A stretch of 64,000 nt of DNA from Blautia sp. OF03-15BH (GTDB taxonomy: Bacteria; Bacillota; Clostridia; Lachnospirales; Lachnospiraceae): the NCBI RefSeq assembly GCF_003463065.1, contig NZ_QSCM01000006.1, positions 62,001 through 126,000 of the forward strand, written 5' to 3'. Every line of letters begins with the position of its first letter. Position 1 is the first letter of the stretch. Of the stretch, positions 50,708 to 59,477 are shown one piece after another. Below the pieces are notes generated by a model, which worked only from the letters and a program-made list of their open reading frames with translations, made no database searches and was not told the DNA's origin. The position numbers were made by a program, and so were the translations under genes.

Positions 50708-53257
50708 TTGGATAAATACGAATATAATCTCAAATTGGACGAGATTAAAAAATTAGTCACCAGCGGGAACTATGAGGAAGCGGTCAAGGTAGCGGATACC
50801 GTCGAATGGAAGCGTGTCCGGAATACCCGTACGCTTTGCATGGTCAGTGAAATATATGAGGCAAATGGAAGATTAGAAGACAGCAAGGAGATCCTTCTTC
50901 GTGCATATAGAAGATCTCAGATGACGAGAACGATCCTGTTCCGTCTGACTGAGGTGGCGATCAAGATGAAGGAATTCGATGAGGCCGTGGAATATTACAG
51001 CGAATTTGTAAATGCCGCGCCAAACGATACCTCCCGGTATATCCTCAAATATGAGATCTATAAAGGAAGAGGTTCCTCACTGGAGGATCAGATTGCGATC
51101 CTGGAAGAGTATAAGGAAGCAGAATATACAGAGCAGTGGGGTTATGAGCTTGCGAAGCTTTATTATCAGGCAGGAGAAAAGCAGAAATGCATCGAGAGCT
51201 GTGATGACCTGGTTCTTTGGTTCCGCCAGGGTAAATATGTGATCAAAGCTCTGGAGCTGAAACGTTCACTGACGGAGCTCACACCCATGCAGCAGACGAT
51301 CTATGATCATCGGGATGAAAATCTGATGCCGATCAAGGAACGGGTGGAGGCTGCCGTTCCGGAGCTGGAAAAGATCATTGTGGATAAAATGCCTTCCAAC
51401 GAAACAGATGCGATCACAGAGAACATCATTTCTGAGACACAGAAGGAGCTTGCTCAGGCGGTCAGCCAGCATACGGCAGCTGCAGAGCAGGAGACTCCGG
51501 AGCAGCAGGATCAGTCCTGGAGATACAGCACCGGCGGAACTACAAGAGTGATGCCTGCCGATGCAGTGAGAAATAATCTGCAGACAGACGCACCGGCAGC
51601 CGCTTCTGCTGGAGCAGCAGAAGCCGTTCCTCAGGAACCGGAAGCTCCGGATCAGGCATTTGATGCACAGCAGCTTCAGAAGGAACTGGCGGAGAGTATG
51701 CGGGAGATCATTTCCGGTATTCATCCGGCAGAGACGGAAGCAGAGATCGTGGAACCGAAAAATGATATGTCCTTCTTCCGGGACCGTGCAGGGAATGTTC
51801 CCGTTCAGGAACCGAAGGAATCGATCGATGATATTCTGGTTTCTATGAGTGGCGCAGATGAGACTGCTTCTACGGAAGAAAAAGAGCCAGAGAGAGAAAT
51901 ACCGGAGATGCCGGATCTGCAGGTGGAAAACGAGCAGCCGAAGGAGGCTGTGCAGCCTTCCGGAGAGGAGAGGATCCCGGCTCCGCAGGCAGCTGCACAG
52001 GATCCGGGAATGGCAGCTTCCGGCTTTGCGGCACTGGAAGCCCAGGCGGCCAAGATGCGTGCGGAGGCCGAGCAGGCAGCCGGTCTGAATGAGCGCCTTG
52101 CAGCTCATGCAGGTGTAAATGCAGCCGCAGAGAAGAAAGTGGAAATGCCAGGAACAACGGCACCGGATATGGCTTCCGGAACTTTAGAAAACAGTCAGAC
52201 AGAGAAAAAGACAGCTGCTCAGCCGCAGGTTCCGGTAAAGAAACCGGAGCAGGCTGCCAGAGAGCAGAGGATACAGTCGGTACAGCAGAGTCAGGCTGGC
52301 CAGCCCGTCATGAGCCAGCCGGCACAGGGACAGCAGCAGGCAGCAGCAGGTGTTCCGCAGCAGAGTAGTGCCGACCAGAAAGCAGCCAGGGTTTCCCAGG
52401 CGCAGGGTGTGATCCGCATGGAGCGTGCAGGCAGGAATACAGAGGCAGCAGCCACTCAGCAGAATCCTTATCAGCAGGCAGCTTATCGTCCGAACCAGAG
52501 TCTGACTTTAAGCCAGCAGCAGCTGTTTTCCTATTTTTCAACAATCCAGGGACTTCAGGAGCAGATCGCCTGTGCAATGAAGGAAACTTTGAACAAGCTT
52601 CAGAAGGATAAGACTTCCAGAAGCGGAAACCTGGTGATCACAGGTGATCCGGGAAGCGGAAGAACGACTCTGGGTATCCGTTTTGCAAAGGCTCTGTGCC
52701 AGGAACGTGGAAACAGTGCGGCCAGAGTGGCAAAGATTTATGCAGAGGACTTCAATAAGAAGGATATCGCCTCCACGGTGGCAAAGATCGCCGGAGGTAC
52801 GCTCATCATTGAAGAAGCCGGAGATCTCTCCGAGGAATCCATCGCACAGCTGTCAAAGGCTATGGAGTTCCGCACAGATGGTCTTCTGGTGATCCTGGAA
52901 GATGAGAAGAGTTATCTGAAGGAACTCTTTGACAAGAATCCAACCTTTGCCGAGAAATTTACTTCCGAGATTTCCATTCCCATCATGACAAATGATGAAC
53001 TGGTGACTTTTGGAAAAATCTATGCGTATGATGAGGATTACCGTATTGACGATTCTGCCATGGTAGCCCTTTATAATCGGATCGGTGAAATGCAGACGCC
53101 GGAGCATCCCGTTTGTATTGCCGATGTAAGAGATATTGTGGATGATGCCATCAGCCGTTCTGAGAGGACCGGTATCCGCAAGCTCGGAAGGATTCTCTCT
53201 CATAAACGCTATGATGAGGATGACCGTGTGATTCTTTACGAGAAAGATTTTAAATAA
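50708..53257 (+). CDS. TPR-repeat protein with low-complexity middle and C-terminal CbxX/SpoVK-like AAA+ ATPase
   Basis: 849 residues from the TTG at 50708 (MDKYEYNLKLDEIKKLV), which follows AAGAGGTG by 7 bases. Residues about 1-200 are TPR-like helical repeats (NYEEAVKVADT, LEDSKEILLRAY, EFDEAVEYYSEF). Residues about 230-610 are low complexity, rich in Ala, Gln, Pro and Glu. The C-terminal ~240 residues are an AAA+ domain of the CbxX/CfqX type: Walker A GDPGSGRTT (~646-654), Walker B TLIIEEAGD (Asp changed to Glu, ~700) and later sensor regions. The N-terminal repeats may select partners for the ATPase. I know no named function. Own promoter and terminator. Confidence 0.75.
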   Translation: MDKYEYNLKLDEIKKLVTSGNYEEAVKVADTVEWKRVRNTRTLCMVSEIYEANGRLEDSKEILLRAYRRSQMTRTILFRLTEVAIKMKEFDEAVEYYSEFVNAAPNDTSRYILKYEIYKGRGSSLEDQIAILEEYKEAEYTEQWGYELAKLYYQAGEKQKCIESCDDLVLWFRQGKYVIKALELKRSLTELTPMQQTIYDHRDENLMPIKERVEAAVPELEKIIVDKMPSNETDAITENIISETQKELAQAVSQHTAAAEQETPEQQDQSWRYSTGGTTRVMPADAVRNNLQTDAPAAASAGAAEAVPQEPEAPDQAFDAQQLQKELAESMREIISGIHPAETEAEIVEPKNDMSFFRDRAGNVPVQEPKESIDDILVSMSGADETASTEEKEPEREIPEMPDLQVENEQPKEAVQPSGEERIPAPQAAAQDPGMAASGFAALEAQAAKMRAEAEQAAGLNERLAAHAGVNAAAEKKVEMPGTTAPDMASGTLENSQTEKKTAAQPQVPVKKPEQAAREQRIQSVQQSQAGQPVMSQPAQGQQQAAAGVPQQSSADQKAARVSQAQGVIRMERAGRNTEAAATQQNPYQQAAYRPNQSLTLSQQQLFSYFSTIQGLQEQIACAMKETLNKLQKDKTSRSGNLVITGDPGSGRTTLGIRFAKALCQERGNSAARVAKIYAEDFNKKDIASTVAKIAGGTLIIEEAGDLSEESIAQLSKAMEFRTDGLLVILEDEKSYLKELFDKNPTFAEKFTSEISIPIMTNDELVTFGKIYAYDEDYRIDDSAMVALYNRIGEMQTPEHPVCIADVRDIVDDAISRSERTGIRKLGRILSHKRYDEDDRVILYEKDFK

Positions 53258-53265
53258 AATCCCGG

Positions 53266-53307
53266 AAAGCGGACGTGAAAGCCGATAAAAAGGCTGACGT
53301 CCGCTTT
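53266..53307 (+). terminator. Terminator of the TPR-AAA+ gene
   Basis: AAAGCGGACGT / ACGTCCGCTTT with an inner AGCC/GGCT pairing; the following tail is short (TTTAT). Confidence 0.7.
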
Positions 53308-53354
53308 ATATTGGGATTCTGGCAGCATCTTAATAATGTAAGGGGATAGAAAAA

Positions 53355-54527
53355 ATGAATACACAGAAGTTTGCGAAGATTCAGGACATATTGACAGAAA
53401 TGGTGGAGACAGGAGCAGCAGCTGGTGGAAGCTGTCTGATCTATAAGGATGACGAAGAGAAGTGTTATTATGAGGCAGGTTATGCTGACCGGGAAAATAA
53501 AGTGCCGGTAAAAAGAGATACGATCTTTCGGCTTTATTCCATGACGAAGCCCATGACGGCAGTGGCAGCTATGCTGCTCGTACAGGATGGGAAACTGGAT
53601 CTGGTGGAGCCCTTATCCACTTATCTTCCGTTCTTTAAGAATCCCATGGTTGCGGAAAATGGAACCCTGCGTCCGGCGGCCAGAGAGGTTCAGATCCGTG
53701 ATCTCCTGAATATGACCTCCGGTTACACTTACGATGGCGCTTCCAACGAGACAGAAGTCCAGACGACAAAACTTCTCGATGAGATCAAAGCGCGGATGGA
53801 CGGAGAGAATCCTCTCAGCACACAGGAGATCGCAAAAAGACTCAGCGCCATTCCTCTTTCCTTTGATCCGGGCACGGAGTTCCGTTATGGACTGTCAGCG
53901 GATATCCTGGCGGCTGTCATTGAAGCAGTCAGCGGGAAACGTTTCAGCGAATTTCTCCGGGAGCGGATCTGGGAGCCGTTGGGAATGAATGATACGGGCT
54001 TTTTTGTGCCGGAGGAAAAACAGGACCGCCTGGCAAAAACCTATAGCATGGAAAAAGACGGACTTCAGCTTTACACGGTCAATCACCTTGGCATTTCCGT
54101 GGATATGAAAAGAGATCCTGCTTACGAAGCCGGCGGAGCAGGGCTTACGACCACCATTGACGACTGGCTGAGATTCTGCCGGATGCTTTTAAATGGCGGT
54201 GCTCTTGAGGGTGTGCGGATTCTCACAGAGCCCATGGTTCATTTCCTGACTCATACTACGATCACGGAAGAGCAGCGTCAGGGAATGAAAGGCTGGGATA
54301 CTCTGGCCGGTTACACGTATGGAAATCTTATGAGAAATCTCGTTGAACCGGAGTATGCGGCCACACTGGGAAGCCGCGGAGAATATGGCTGGGATGGCTG
54401 GCTTGGTCCTTATATGTCCGTTGCACCGGAGAAAAACCTTATCATCCTTGTGATGGAACAGCTTACCGGAGCCGGTACCTCTACACATACGCGCCGGATA
54501 CGGAACGTGGTATATTCTGAAATATAA
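53355..54527 (+). CDS. Serine hydrolase of the beta-lactamase class C / family VIII esterase type
   Basis: 390 residues, no signal peptide. Active-site Ser62-x-x-Lys65 (YSMTKPMT) and Tyr178 in FRYGLSADILAAVIE; the motif after Tyr is that of family VIII esterases rather than the Tyr-x-Asn of true class C lactamases. The GYGWDGWLG-like segment (GEYGWDGWLGPY) near the end is usual for the fold. A cytoplasmic esterase is more likely than an antibiotic-degrading enzyme. GGGGAT ribosome site; stands alone with a strong terminator after it. Confidence 0.85.
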   Translation: MNTQKFAKIQDILTEMVETGAAAGGSCLIYKDDEEKCYYEAGYADRENKVPVKRDTIFRLYSMTKPMTAVAAMLLVQDGKLDLVEPLSTYLPFFKNPMVAENGTLRPAAREVQIRDLLNMTSGYTYDGASNETEVQTTKLLDEIKARMDGENPLSTQEIAKRLSAIPLSFDPGTEFRYGLSADILAAVIEAVSGKRFSEFLRERIWEPLGMNDTGFFVPEEKQDRLAKTYSMEKDGLQLYTVNHLGISVDMKRDPAYEAGGAGLTTTIDDWLRFCRMLLNGGALEGVRILTEPMVHFLTHTTITEEQRQGMKGWDTLAGYTYGNLMRNLVEPEYAATLGSRGEYGWDGWLGPYMSVAPEKNLIILVMEQLTGAGTSTHTRRIRNVVYSEI

Positions 54528-54590
54528 AGAGATCCGATGCGGCCGCTTCTGCCTGCAAAAGCAGTATGCAGGAGCATGCGGCTCTGTGAA

Positions 54591-54629
54591 AAACTGTCTG
54601 CCATAGAAAAAATGGCAGGCAGTTTTTTT
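54591..54629 (+). terminator. Terminator of the serine hydrolase gene
   Basis: AAACTGTCTGCCAT / ATGGCAGGCAGTTT (one G-U pair) with a 7-base loop and a T-run. Confidence 0.9.
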
Positions 54630-54636
54630 ATATCCG

Positions 54637-54657
54637 GTAACAGTCCTGAATAGTTAC
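54637..54657. mobile_element. Footprint of the 184-bp MITE-like element
   Basis: Twenty-one bases that join the left end of the element (GTAACAG) directly to its right end (TCCTGAATAGTTAC as in copy C). They are flanked by TATATCCG and GATATCCG, seven of eight identical, as a target duplication would be. This reads as an internally deleted copy or an imperfect excision. Confidence 0.6.
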
Positions 54658-54690
54658 GATATCCGGAAAAAAGAAATAGTGCGGATGTAA

Positions 54691-54706
54691 TATACCGGAC
54701 GGTATA
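54691..54706. promoter_or_regulatory. Distal TetR operator
   Basis: Perfect palindrome TATACCGGACGGTATA, identical to the site in the tetR promoter 114 bp downstream. No obvious promoter overlaps it. Confidence 0.7.
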
Positions 54707-54793
54707 GAAAAGCGAGGAAGAGAAGAAAGACGAAAAAAGAAGATCCGGGATGAAAGAAAGTAAAATCTGCGGTGAAATACAAAGTCTTTCCAG

Positions 54794-54822
54794 TTGACAT
54801 TTTATATACCGGACGGTATAAT
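54794..54822 (+). promoter_or_regulatory. tetR promoter with overlapping operator
   Basis: TTGACA (54794-54799), 17 bases, TATAAT (54817-54822). The palindrome TATACCGGACGGTATA (54805-54820) fills most of the spacer and enters the -10 element, so the bound repressor would block its own transcription. Confidence 0.85.
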
Positions 54823-54843
54823 TAAGACAACAGGAGGGAGACG

Positions 54844-55419
54844 ATGGACAACAGAGAAAAAATCCTGAACTGTGCGCTTGAGCTTTTCCATGCCAGAGGA
54901 TATGATGCTGTGGGCGTACAGGAGATCGCAGAGACGGCCGGAGTGACCAAGCCGACCCTCTATTATTATTTTGGAAACAAACGAGGCCTTTTGGAGGCGC
55001 TCCTTTCCCGGGAGTATGCGGAGTTTCGCAGGGAAGTTTTTGACGGCCGGGATGAGAAGGAGCAGATCTGGCTGACATTGCCGAAGATTGCAGCTGCTTA
55101 TGTGGATTACGGTATGAACCACCGGAAAGCCTACATGCTGATGATGTCGCTTTTTTACTCGGCAAGAGAGAATGAAGCCTACCAGTCGGTAAAGCCTTTT
55201 GTAGAAGATCTCTATCAGAATATGGTGAGCCTTTTTATGGGGGCTTCCGGTCAGCTGGGAAATATGAACGGCAGACAGGAGCAGTTTGCTTTGGGGTTTA
55301 CCGGAATGCTGGATCATTACCTTCTTCTGATGGCGGCACGGGAGCCGGAGGGATATCAGGTTCCAAGGGAAACAAAAGAAGCACTGGCAAAACAGTTTAT
55401 GCACGGGATTTTCAGCTGA
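54844..55419 (+). CDS. TetR-family transcriptional regulator (autoregulated)
   Basis: 191 residues. The N-terminal HTH is typical: REKILNCALELFHARGYDAVGVQEIAE followed by TAGVTKPTLYYYFGNKRGLLEALL. The C-terminal ligand-binding part (about 60-191) has no recognised specificity. The gene follows AGGAGGG and is preceded by a promoter containing a perfect operator, with a second identical operator 114 bp upstream. The repressor therefore likely controls itself; other targets are not visible, unless the upstream hydrolase (separate transcript) or genes elsewhere carry the site. Confidence 0.9.
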   Translation: MDNREKILNCALELFHARGYDAVGVQEIAETAGVTKPTLYYYFGNKRGLLEALLSREYAEFRREVFDGRDEKEQIWLTLPKIAAAYVDYGMNHRKAYMLMMSLFYSARENEAYQSVKPFVEDLYQNMVSLFMGASGQLGNMNGRQEQFALGFTGMLDHYLLLMAAREPEGYQVPRETKEALAKQFMHGIFS

Positions 55420-55484
55420 CAGGACAGACAGGATTTTGTCATATATCTGCAGCTTTTTCCTGTACAAGGAACTGTTATGTAAAA

Positions 55485-55668
55485 GTAACTGTTCAGGACG
55501 TTCAAAACAACAGGCCACAGACCCGCGCATTGCATGCGCTCTCGCTGCATTCACAGCTTTTGTCTGAGGCTAATGGGCGTTCCGCCCATTCCGAAATAAA
55601 AATTCATCCTATTGCAAACAAGTTTGCATAGTCTGATTTTTCATTTCGCTGATGTTCTGAACTGTTAC
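55485..55668 (-). mobile_element. 184-bp MITE-like structured repeat, copy B (reverse orientation)
   Basis: Same length as copies A and C but inverted. It is bounded by GTAAC...GTTAC ends and flanked by a perfect 8-bp direct repeat ATGTAAAA (55477-55484 and 55669-55676), the expected trace of insertion. The inner hairpins are conserved (TGGGCG loop CGCCCA; the CAGAC/GTCTG closed three-way part). Lies between tetR and the amylase gene. Confidence 0.9.
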
Positions 55669-55701
55669 ATGTAAAATATAGATCTGGAGGAAAAGAAAAC
55701 A

Positions 55702-57054
55702 ATGGGACACTGGTATAACGAGGCAGTTTTTTATCATATTTATCCGTTGGGCCTTCTTGGCGCACCAAAGAGAAACGAAGGGACAGAGATCGAGCACCGG
55801 ATGCAGGAGCTCCTTCCCTGGATCGATCATATGAAAGATCTCGGGGTGACAGCTGTTTATATCGGTCCGCTTTTTGAATCCACCACCCACGGGTATGATA
55901 CGAAGGACTATAAAAAAGTAGACCGTCGTCTGGGTGATAATGAGGACTTTAAGGAATTTGTGAAAAAATGCCATGAAGCCGGGATCCGGGTAGTTGTGGA
56001 CGGTGTGTTTAACCATACCGGCCGTGAATTCTTTGCTTTTCAGGATATTCAGAAAAACAGGGAACATTCCCCCTATGTCAACTGGTACAAGGGTGTGAAT
56101 TTCGGCTGGAACAGCCCCTATAATGACGGATTTGGATATGAGGCCTGGAGAAACTGCTTCGAACTGGTCAATCTGAACCTTTACGAACAGGCTGTGAGAG
56201 ATTACCTTTTTGATGTGATCCATTTCTGGATCCGGGAGTTTGACATCGACGGCATCCGTCTGGACTGTGCAGACTGCCTGACCTTTGATTTCATGAAAGA
56301 GATGCGCTGGAGAACTTCTCAGGAAAAAGAAGATTTCTGGCTGATGGGCGAAGTGATCCATGGGGATTATGCCCGCTGGGCCAACGATGAGGTCCTTCAT
56401 TCCGTAACGAACTATGAACTGCACAAGGGTCTCTATTCCGGTCATAACGATCACAATTATTTTGAGATCGCTCATACGATCCGGAGGGAATTCGATGAGA
56501 ATGGCGGTATTTATAAAGGAAGAACCCTTTATTCCTTTGCGGATAATCATGATGTGGACCGTCTGGCCAGCAAGCTGAACAACAAAGCTCATCTTTTCCC
56601 GGAGTATACACTTCTTTACACGCTGCCGGGCATTCCATCCATTTATTATGGTTCCGAATGGGGCATTGAAGGGAAAAAAGAGGGCGGCAATGATGATCCG
56701 CTCCGTCCGGCGCTTGATCTGGCCGAGATGGAAGGAAAATATAAAGACTGCCAGCTGACCGGGCATATCAAAATGCTGGGCAGGCTGAAAAAAGAACTTT
56801 CCCCGCTTTCCGAGGGAAAATACAGAGAGCTTCTTCTGACTAACCGGCAGTATGCGTTTGCCAGGATCCAGGATGACAAGGCCGTGATCGTAGCCGTCAA
56901 TAATGACGAGAATCCGGCACAGGTTTCCATTCCGGTACCGGTAGGAGGAAGCGCGGTGAACGCTGCTACAGGAGAGCAGGTCAATGTGGAAAACGGCCGT
57001 ATCAACGCGGAACTTTTACCGGCGGGAAGCCTGATCGTAGCTGTAAATAATTAA
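55702..57054 (+). CDS. GH13 alpha-amylase-family protein (cytoplasmic)
   Basis: 450 residues, no signal peptide. (beta/alpha)8 barrel with family motifs: VVVDGVFNHT, DGIRLDCAD with nucleophile Asp188, LMGEVIHGDY with acid/base Glu217, and FADNHDVDR with Asp284. The C-terminal beta domain follows (~370-450). Cytoplasmic GH13 enzymes of this size act on imported maltodextrin or cyclodextrin, or on glycogen. Placed just ahead of glgB, which supports a role in storage or uptake of alpha-glucans. Exact specificity is unresolved. GGAGG precedes the ATG, and the MITE-like copy B ends 33 bases upstream. Confidence 0.9.
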   Translation: MGHWYNEAVFYHIYPLGLLGAPKRNEGTEIEHRMQELLPWIDHMKDLGVTAVYIGPLFESTTHGYDTKDYKKVDRRLGDNEDFKEFVKKCHEAGIRVVVDGVFNHTGREFFAFQDIQKNREHSPYVNWYKGVNFGWNSPYNDGFGYEAWRNCFELVNLNLYEQAVRDYLFDVIHFWIREFDIDGIRLDCADCLTFDFMKEMRWRTSQEKEDFWLMGEVIHGDYARWANDEVLHSVTNYELHKGLYSGHNDHNYFEIAHTIRREFDENGGIYKGRTLYSFADNHDVDRLASKLNNKAHLFPEYTLLYTLPGIPSIYYGSEWGIEGKKEGGNDDPLRPALDLAEMEGKYKDCQLTGHIKMLGRLKKELSPLSEGKYRELLLTNRQYAFARIQDDKAVIVAVNNDENPAQVSIPVPVGGSAVNAATGEQVNVENGRINAELLPAGSLIVAVNN

Positions 57055-57063
57055 GACCAAAGA

Positions 57064-57098
57064 GACTGCGGGGCAAAAAAAGGGCCCGGCAGTTTTTG
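57064..57098 (+). terminator. Hairpin between the amylase gene and glgB
   Basis: ACTGC(G)GGGC with GCCC(G)GCAGT and a TTTTT tail. Confidence 0.65.
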
Positions 57099-57189
57099 GC
57101 AGATAAAAAGATCTGACTGCATAGATGGACCGAAGCCTGCAGGCTGCAAGGAAAGCCTGCCATAAATCATGTGTGAGGAGAAGGGGATT

Positions 57190-59220
57190 ATGGAAGAAAC
57201 GAAGAAAAGAACAAGAAAAGCAACAGTAGCAAAAGAGACAAAAACAGCAGAAAAGGCTTCTACAGCAAAAAAAGCAGCAGAGAAAAAAACTGTGGCAAAG
57301 AAGTCTGCAGCTCCGAAACAGGAGGTTCTTCGGATCGGTGAACTGGATCAGTATCTGTTCGGTCAGGGAACGCATTATGACATTTACAAAAAGCTGGGTG
57401 CGCATCCGACCAGGAGAAGAGGAAAAGACGGTGTTTATTTCGCTGTCTGGGCACCTCATGCGAAGGATGTCCATGTAGTAGGTGATTTTAACGGATGGAA
57501 TACAGAAGCGACACCGATGAAGCGACTGGATCCCCTGGGGATCTGGGAGGTTTTTGTTCCGGGCGTGCAGGAAGGCTGCCTTTATAAATACCATATCCTG
57601 ACGGAAAAGGATCAGGAGCTTTATAAGGCGGATCCTTTTGCCAGTGCTTCCGAGCTTCGTCCGGGAAATGCATCCAAGGTGGCAGATATCAGCAAATTCC
57701 GCTGGACGGATACGACCTGGATGAACAAGCGGGTCGAGAAAAATCCGGATGAAGAGCCTATGAGTATTTATGAGGTACATCCGGGTTCCTGGAAAAAACA
57801 TCCGCATGATCCGGAGACAGAAGACGGTTTTTACAGCTATCAGGAATTTGCTCATGCTCTGGTAGAATATGTAAAAGATATGGGTTATACCCATGTGGAG
57901 CTGATGGGGATCGCAGAGCATCCCTTTGACGGTTCCTGGGGCTATCAGGTGACGGGCTATTATGCGCCGACTGCCCGCCACGGTTCTCCTACGGATTTCA
58001 AATATCTGGTGAACTATCTTCATAAAAATAAGATCGGTGTTATCCTGGACTGGGTTCCGGCTCATTTCCCGAAGGATGCCCACGGTCTGGCGGAGTTTGA
58101 CGGAACCTGCTGTTATGAGTATGCGGATCCCAGAAAGGGAGAGCATCCGGACTGGGGGACCAAGGTCTTTGATTTCAGCAAAAATGAGGTGAAAAACTTC
58201 CTTATTGCAAATGCTCTTTACTGGATCGAGGAGTTCCATGTGGATGGTCTCCGTGTGGATGCAGTGGCATCGATCCTTTATCTGGATTATGGAAGAAAAG
58301 ACGGAGAGTGGTGCCCGAATATTTACGGCGGCAATAAGAACCTGGAGGCCATTGAATTCTTCAAACATCTGAACAGCGTGGTTCTGGGAAGAAATCACGG
58401 AACGGTGATGATCGCCGAGGAATCTACGGCCTGGCCGAAGGTGACCGGAAAACCGGAGGATGACGGACTGGGCTTTTCCATGAAATGGAATATGGGTTGG
58501 ATGCATGACTTTCTGGAATATATGAAACTGGATCCGTATTTCCGTCAGTTCAACCATAACCTGATGACCTTTTCGATGACCTATGCCTATTCTGAGAAAT
58601 ACATTCTGGTTCTTTCCCATGATGAGGTGGTGCATCTGAAATGTTCCATGATCAATAAAATGCCGGGACTTTATGATGACAAATTCTCCAATCTGAAGGC
58701 AGGATATTCCTTTATGCTTGGTCATCCCGGAAAGAAGCTGCTCTTCATGGGACAGGATTTCGGGCAGCTCCGTGAATGGAGTGAGGAGAGGGAGCTGGAC
58801 TGGTATCTCCTGGCAGAGGAAAAGCACAGCGAACTGCAGAATTATGTACGTGCCCTGCTTCATCTTTATCAGAAGAACAAAGCCCTCTATGATTCCGATC
58901 AGAGAGGCGACGGCTTCGAGTGGATCAATGCGGATGACAATACCAGAAGCATTTTCAGCTTTGTGCGTCATTCGCAGGATGGCAAAAACAATCTGCTCTT
59001 TGTCATCAACTTTACACCTGTGGCCCGTCCGGATTATCGTGTCGGTGTGCCGAGAAGAAAACAGTACCGTCTGGTCCTTAACAGCGATGCCGCAGAGTTT
59101 GGCGGAAGCGGAAAAGAACAGCCGGAAGTATACCGGGCAGTAAAATCAGAGTGTGACGGAAGACCGTATTCCTTCGCATATGATCTGCCTGCTTATGGAG
59201 TGGCAGTATTTAAATTTTAA
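57190..59220 (+). CDS. glgB: 1,4-alpha-glucan branching enzyme with Lys/Ala-rich N-terminal tail
   Basis: 676 residues from ATG 57190 (ribosome site GGAGAAGGGG). Forms alpha-1,6 branches in glycogen. Residues about 1-45 are a basic low-complexity tail rich in Lys, Ala and Thr (KKAAEKKTVAKKSAAPK), unusual for GlgB and histone-H1-like. Then the CBM48 domain (about 75-165, GVYFAVWAPHAKDVHVVGDFNGW) and the GH13 barrel: DWVPAHFPKD, GLRVDAVASIL with the nucleophile Asp, MIAEESTAWP with the Glu, and VLSHDEVVH with the third acid. A C-terminal beta domain closes the protein. No other glg gene is adjacent, but the neighbouring GH13 enzyme fits glucan metabolism. Confidence 0.93.
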   Translation: MEETKKRTRKATVAKETKTAEKASTAKKAAEKKTVAKKSAAPKQEVLRIGELDQYLFGQGTHYDIYKKLGAHPTRRRGKDGVYFAVWAPHAKDVHVVGDFNGWNTEATPMKRLDPLGIWEVFVPGVQEGCLYKYHILTEKDQELYKADPFASASELRPGNASKVADISKFRWTDTTWMNKRVEKNPDEEPMSIYEVHPGSWKKHPHDPETEDGFYSYQEFAHALVEYVKDMGYTHVELMGIAEHPFDGSWGYQVTGYYAPTARHGSPTDFKYLVNYLHKNKIGVILDWVPAHFPKDAHGLAEFDGTCCYEYADPRKGEHPDWGTKVFDFSKNEVKNFLIANALYWIEEFHVDGLRVDAVASILYLDYGRKDGEWCPNIYGGNKNLEAIEFFKHLNSVVLGRNHGTVMIAEESTAWPKVTGKPEDDGLGFSMKWNMGWMHDFLEYMKLDPYFRQFNHNLMTFSMTYAYSEKYILVLSHDEVVHLKCSMINKMPGLYDDKFSNLKAGYSFMLGHPGKKLLFMGQDFGQLREWSEERELDWYLLAEEKHSELQNYVRALLHLYQKNKALYDSDQRGDGFEWINADDNTRSIFSFVRHSQDGKNNLLFVINFTPVARPDYRVGVPRRKQYRLVLNSDAAEFGGSGKEQPEVYRAVKSECDGRPYSFAYDLPAYGVAVFKF

Positions 59221-59234
59221 GGTGATAAAACCTT

Positions 59235-59270
59235 ATCCCCTCTGCATAGAAATGTGCAGGGGGGATTTTT
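59235..59270 (+). terminator. Terminator after glgB, abutting the bofA start
   Basis: ATCCCCTCTGCA / TGCAGGGGGGAT with an 8-base loop and TTTTT, ending at the base before the bofA ATG. The 3' arm contains the AGGGGGG ribosome site of bofA, so the stem could also limit its translation. Confidence 0.75.
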
Positions 59271-59477
59271 ATGAAATTTTCTATGAGACAGCTGATCTGG
59301 AATTTCTTTTTCCGGATGGCAGTGGGGCTTGGGCTGATCGTTACGGTGAATCTGATCTGTTCCATGGCAGAAATTCCGCTTTGGGTCGGTGTAAATCCTG
59401 TGACAGCGGCCGCAACGGGCTTTCTGGGAGTCCCGGGTGTTTTTCTGCTCTACGGAATCACAGGCTATGGTTTGTAG
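59271..59477 (+). CDS. bofA: BofA-family small membrane protein (pro-sigma-K processing inhibitor)
   Basis: 68 residues with two membrane helices (about 8-32 and 48-66) and the family signature WVGVNPVTAAATGFLGVPGVFLLYG. In Bacillus BofA holds SpoIVFB inactive in the forespore outer membrane until sigma-K is to be processed. Its presence suggests a spore-forming lineage. The ribosome site AGGGGGG lies in the 3' arm of the preceding hairpin. No sporulation operon neighbours are visible. Confidence 0.85.
   Translation: MKFSMRQLIWNFFFRMAVGLGLIVTVNLICSMAEIPLWVGVNPVTAAATGFLGVPGVFLLYGITGYGL

Noticed and set aside
53355..54527. Secreted class C beta-lactamase conferring antibiotic resistance
   Set aside because: No signal peptide, and the Tyr motif follows family VIII esterases rather than the Tyr-x-Asn of true AmpC enzymes.
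57016..58971. Long minus-strand open frame (651 codons) opposite glgB
   Set aside because: Antisense shadow of glgB with no recognisable domain or ribosome site.
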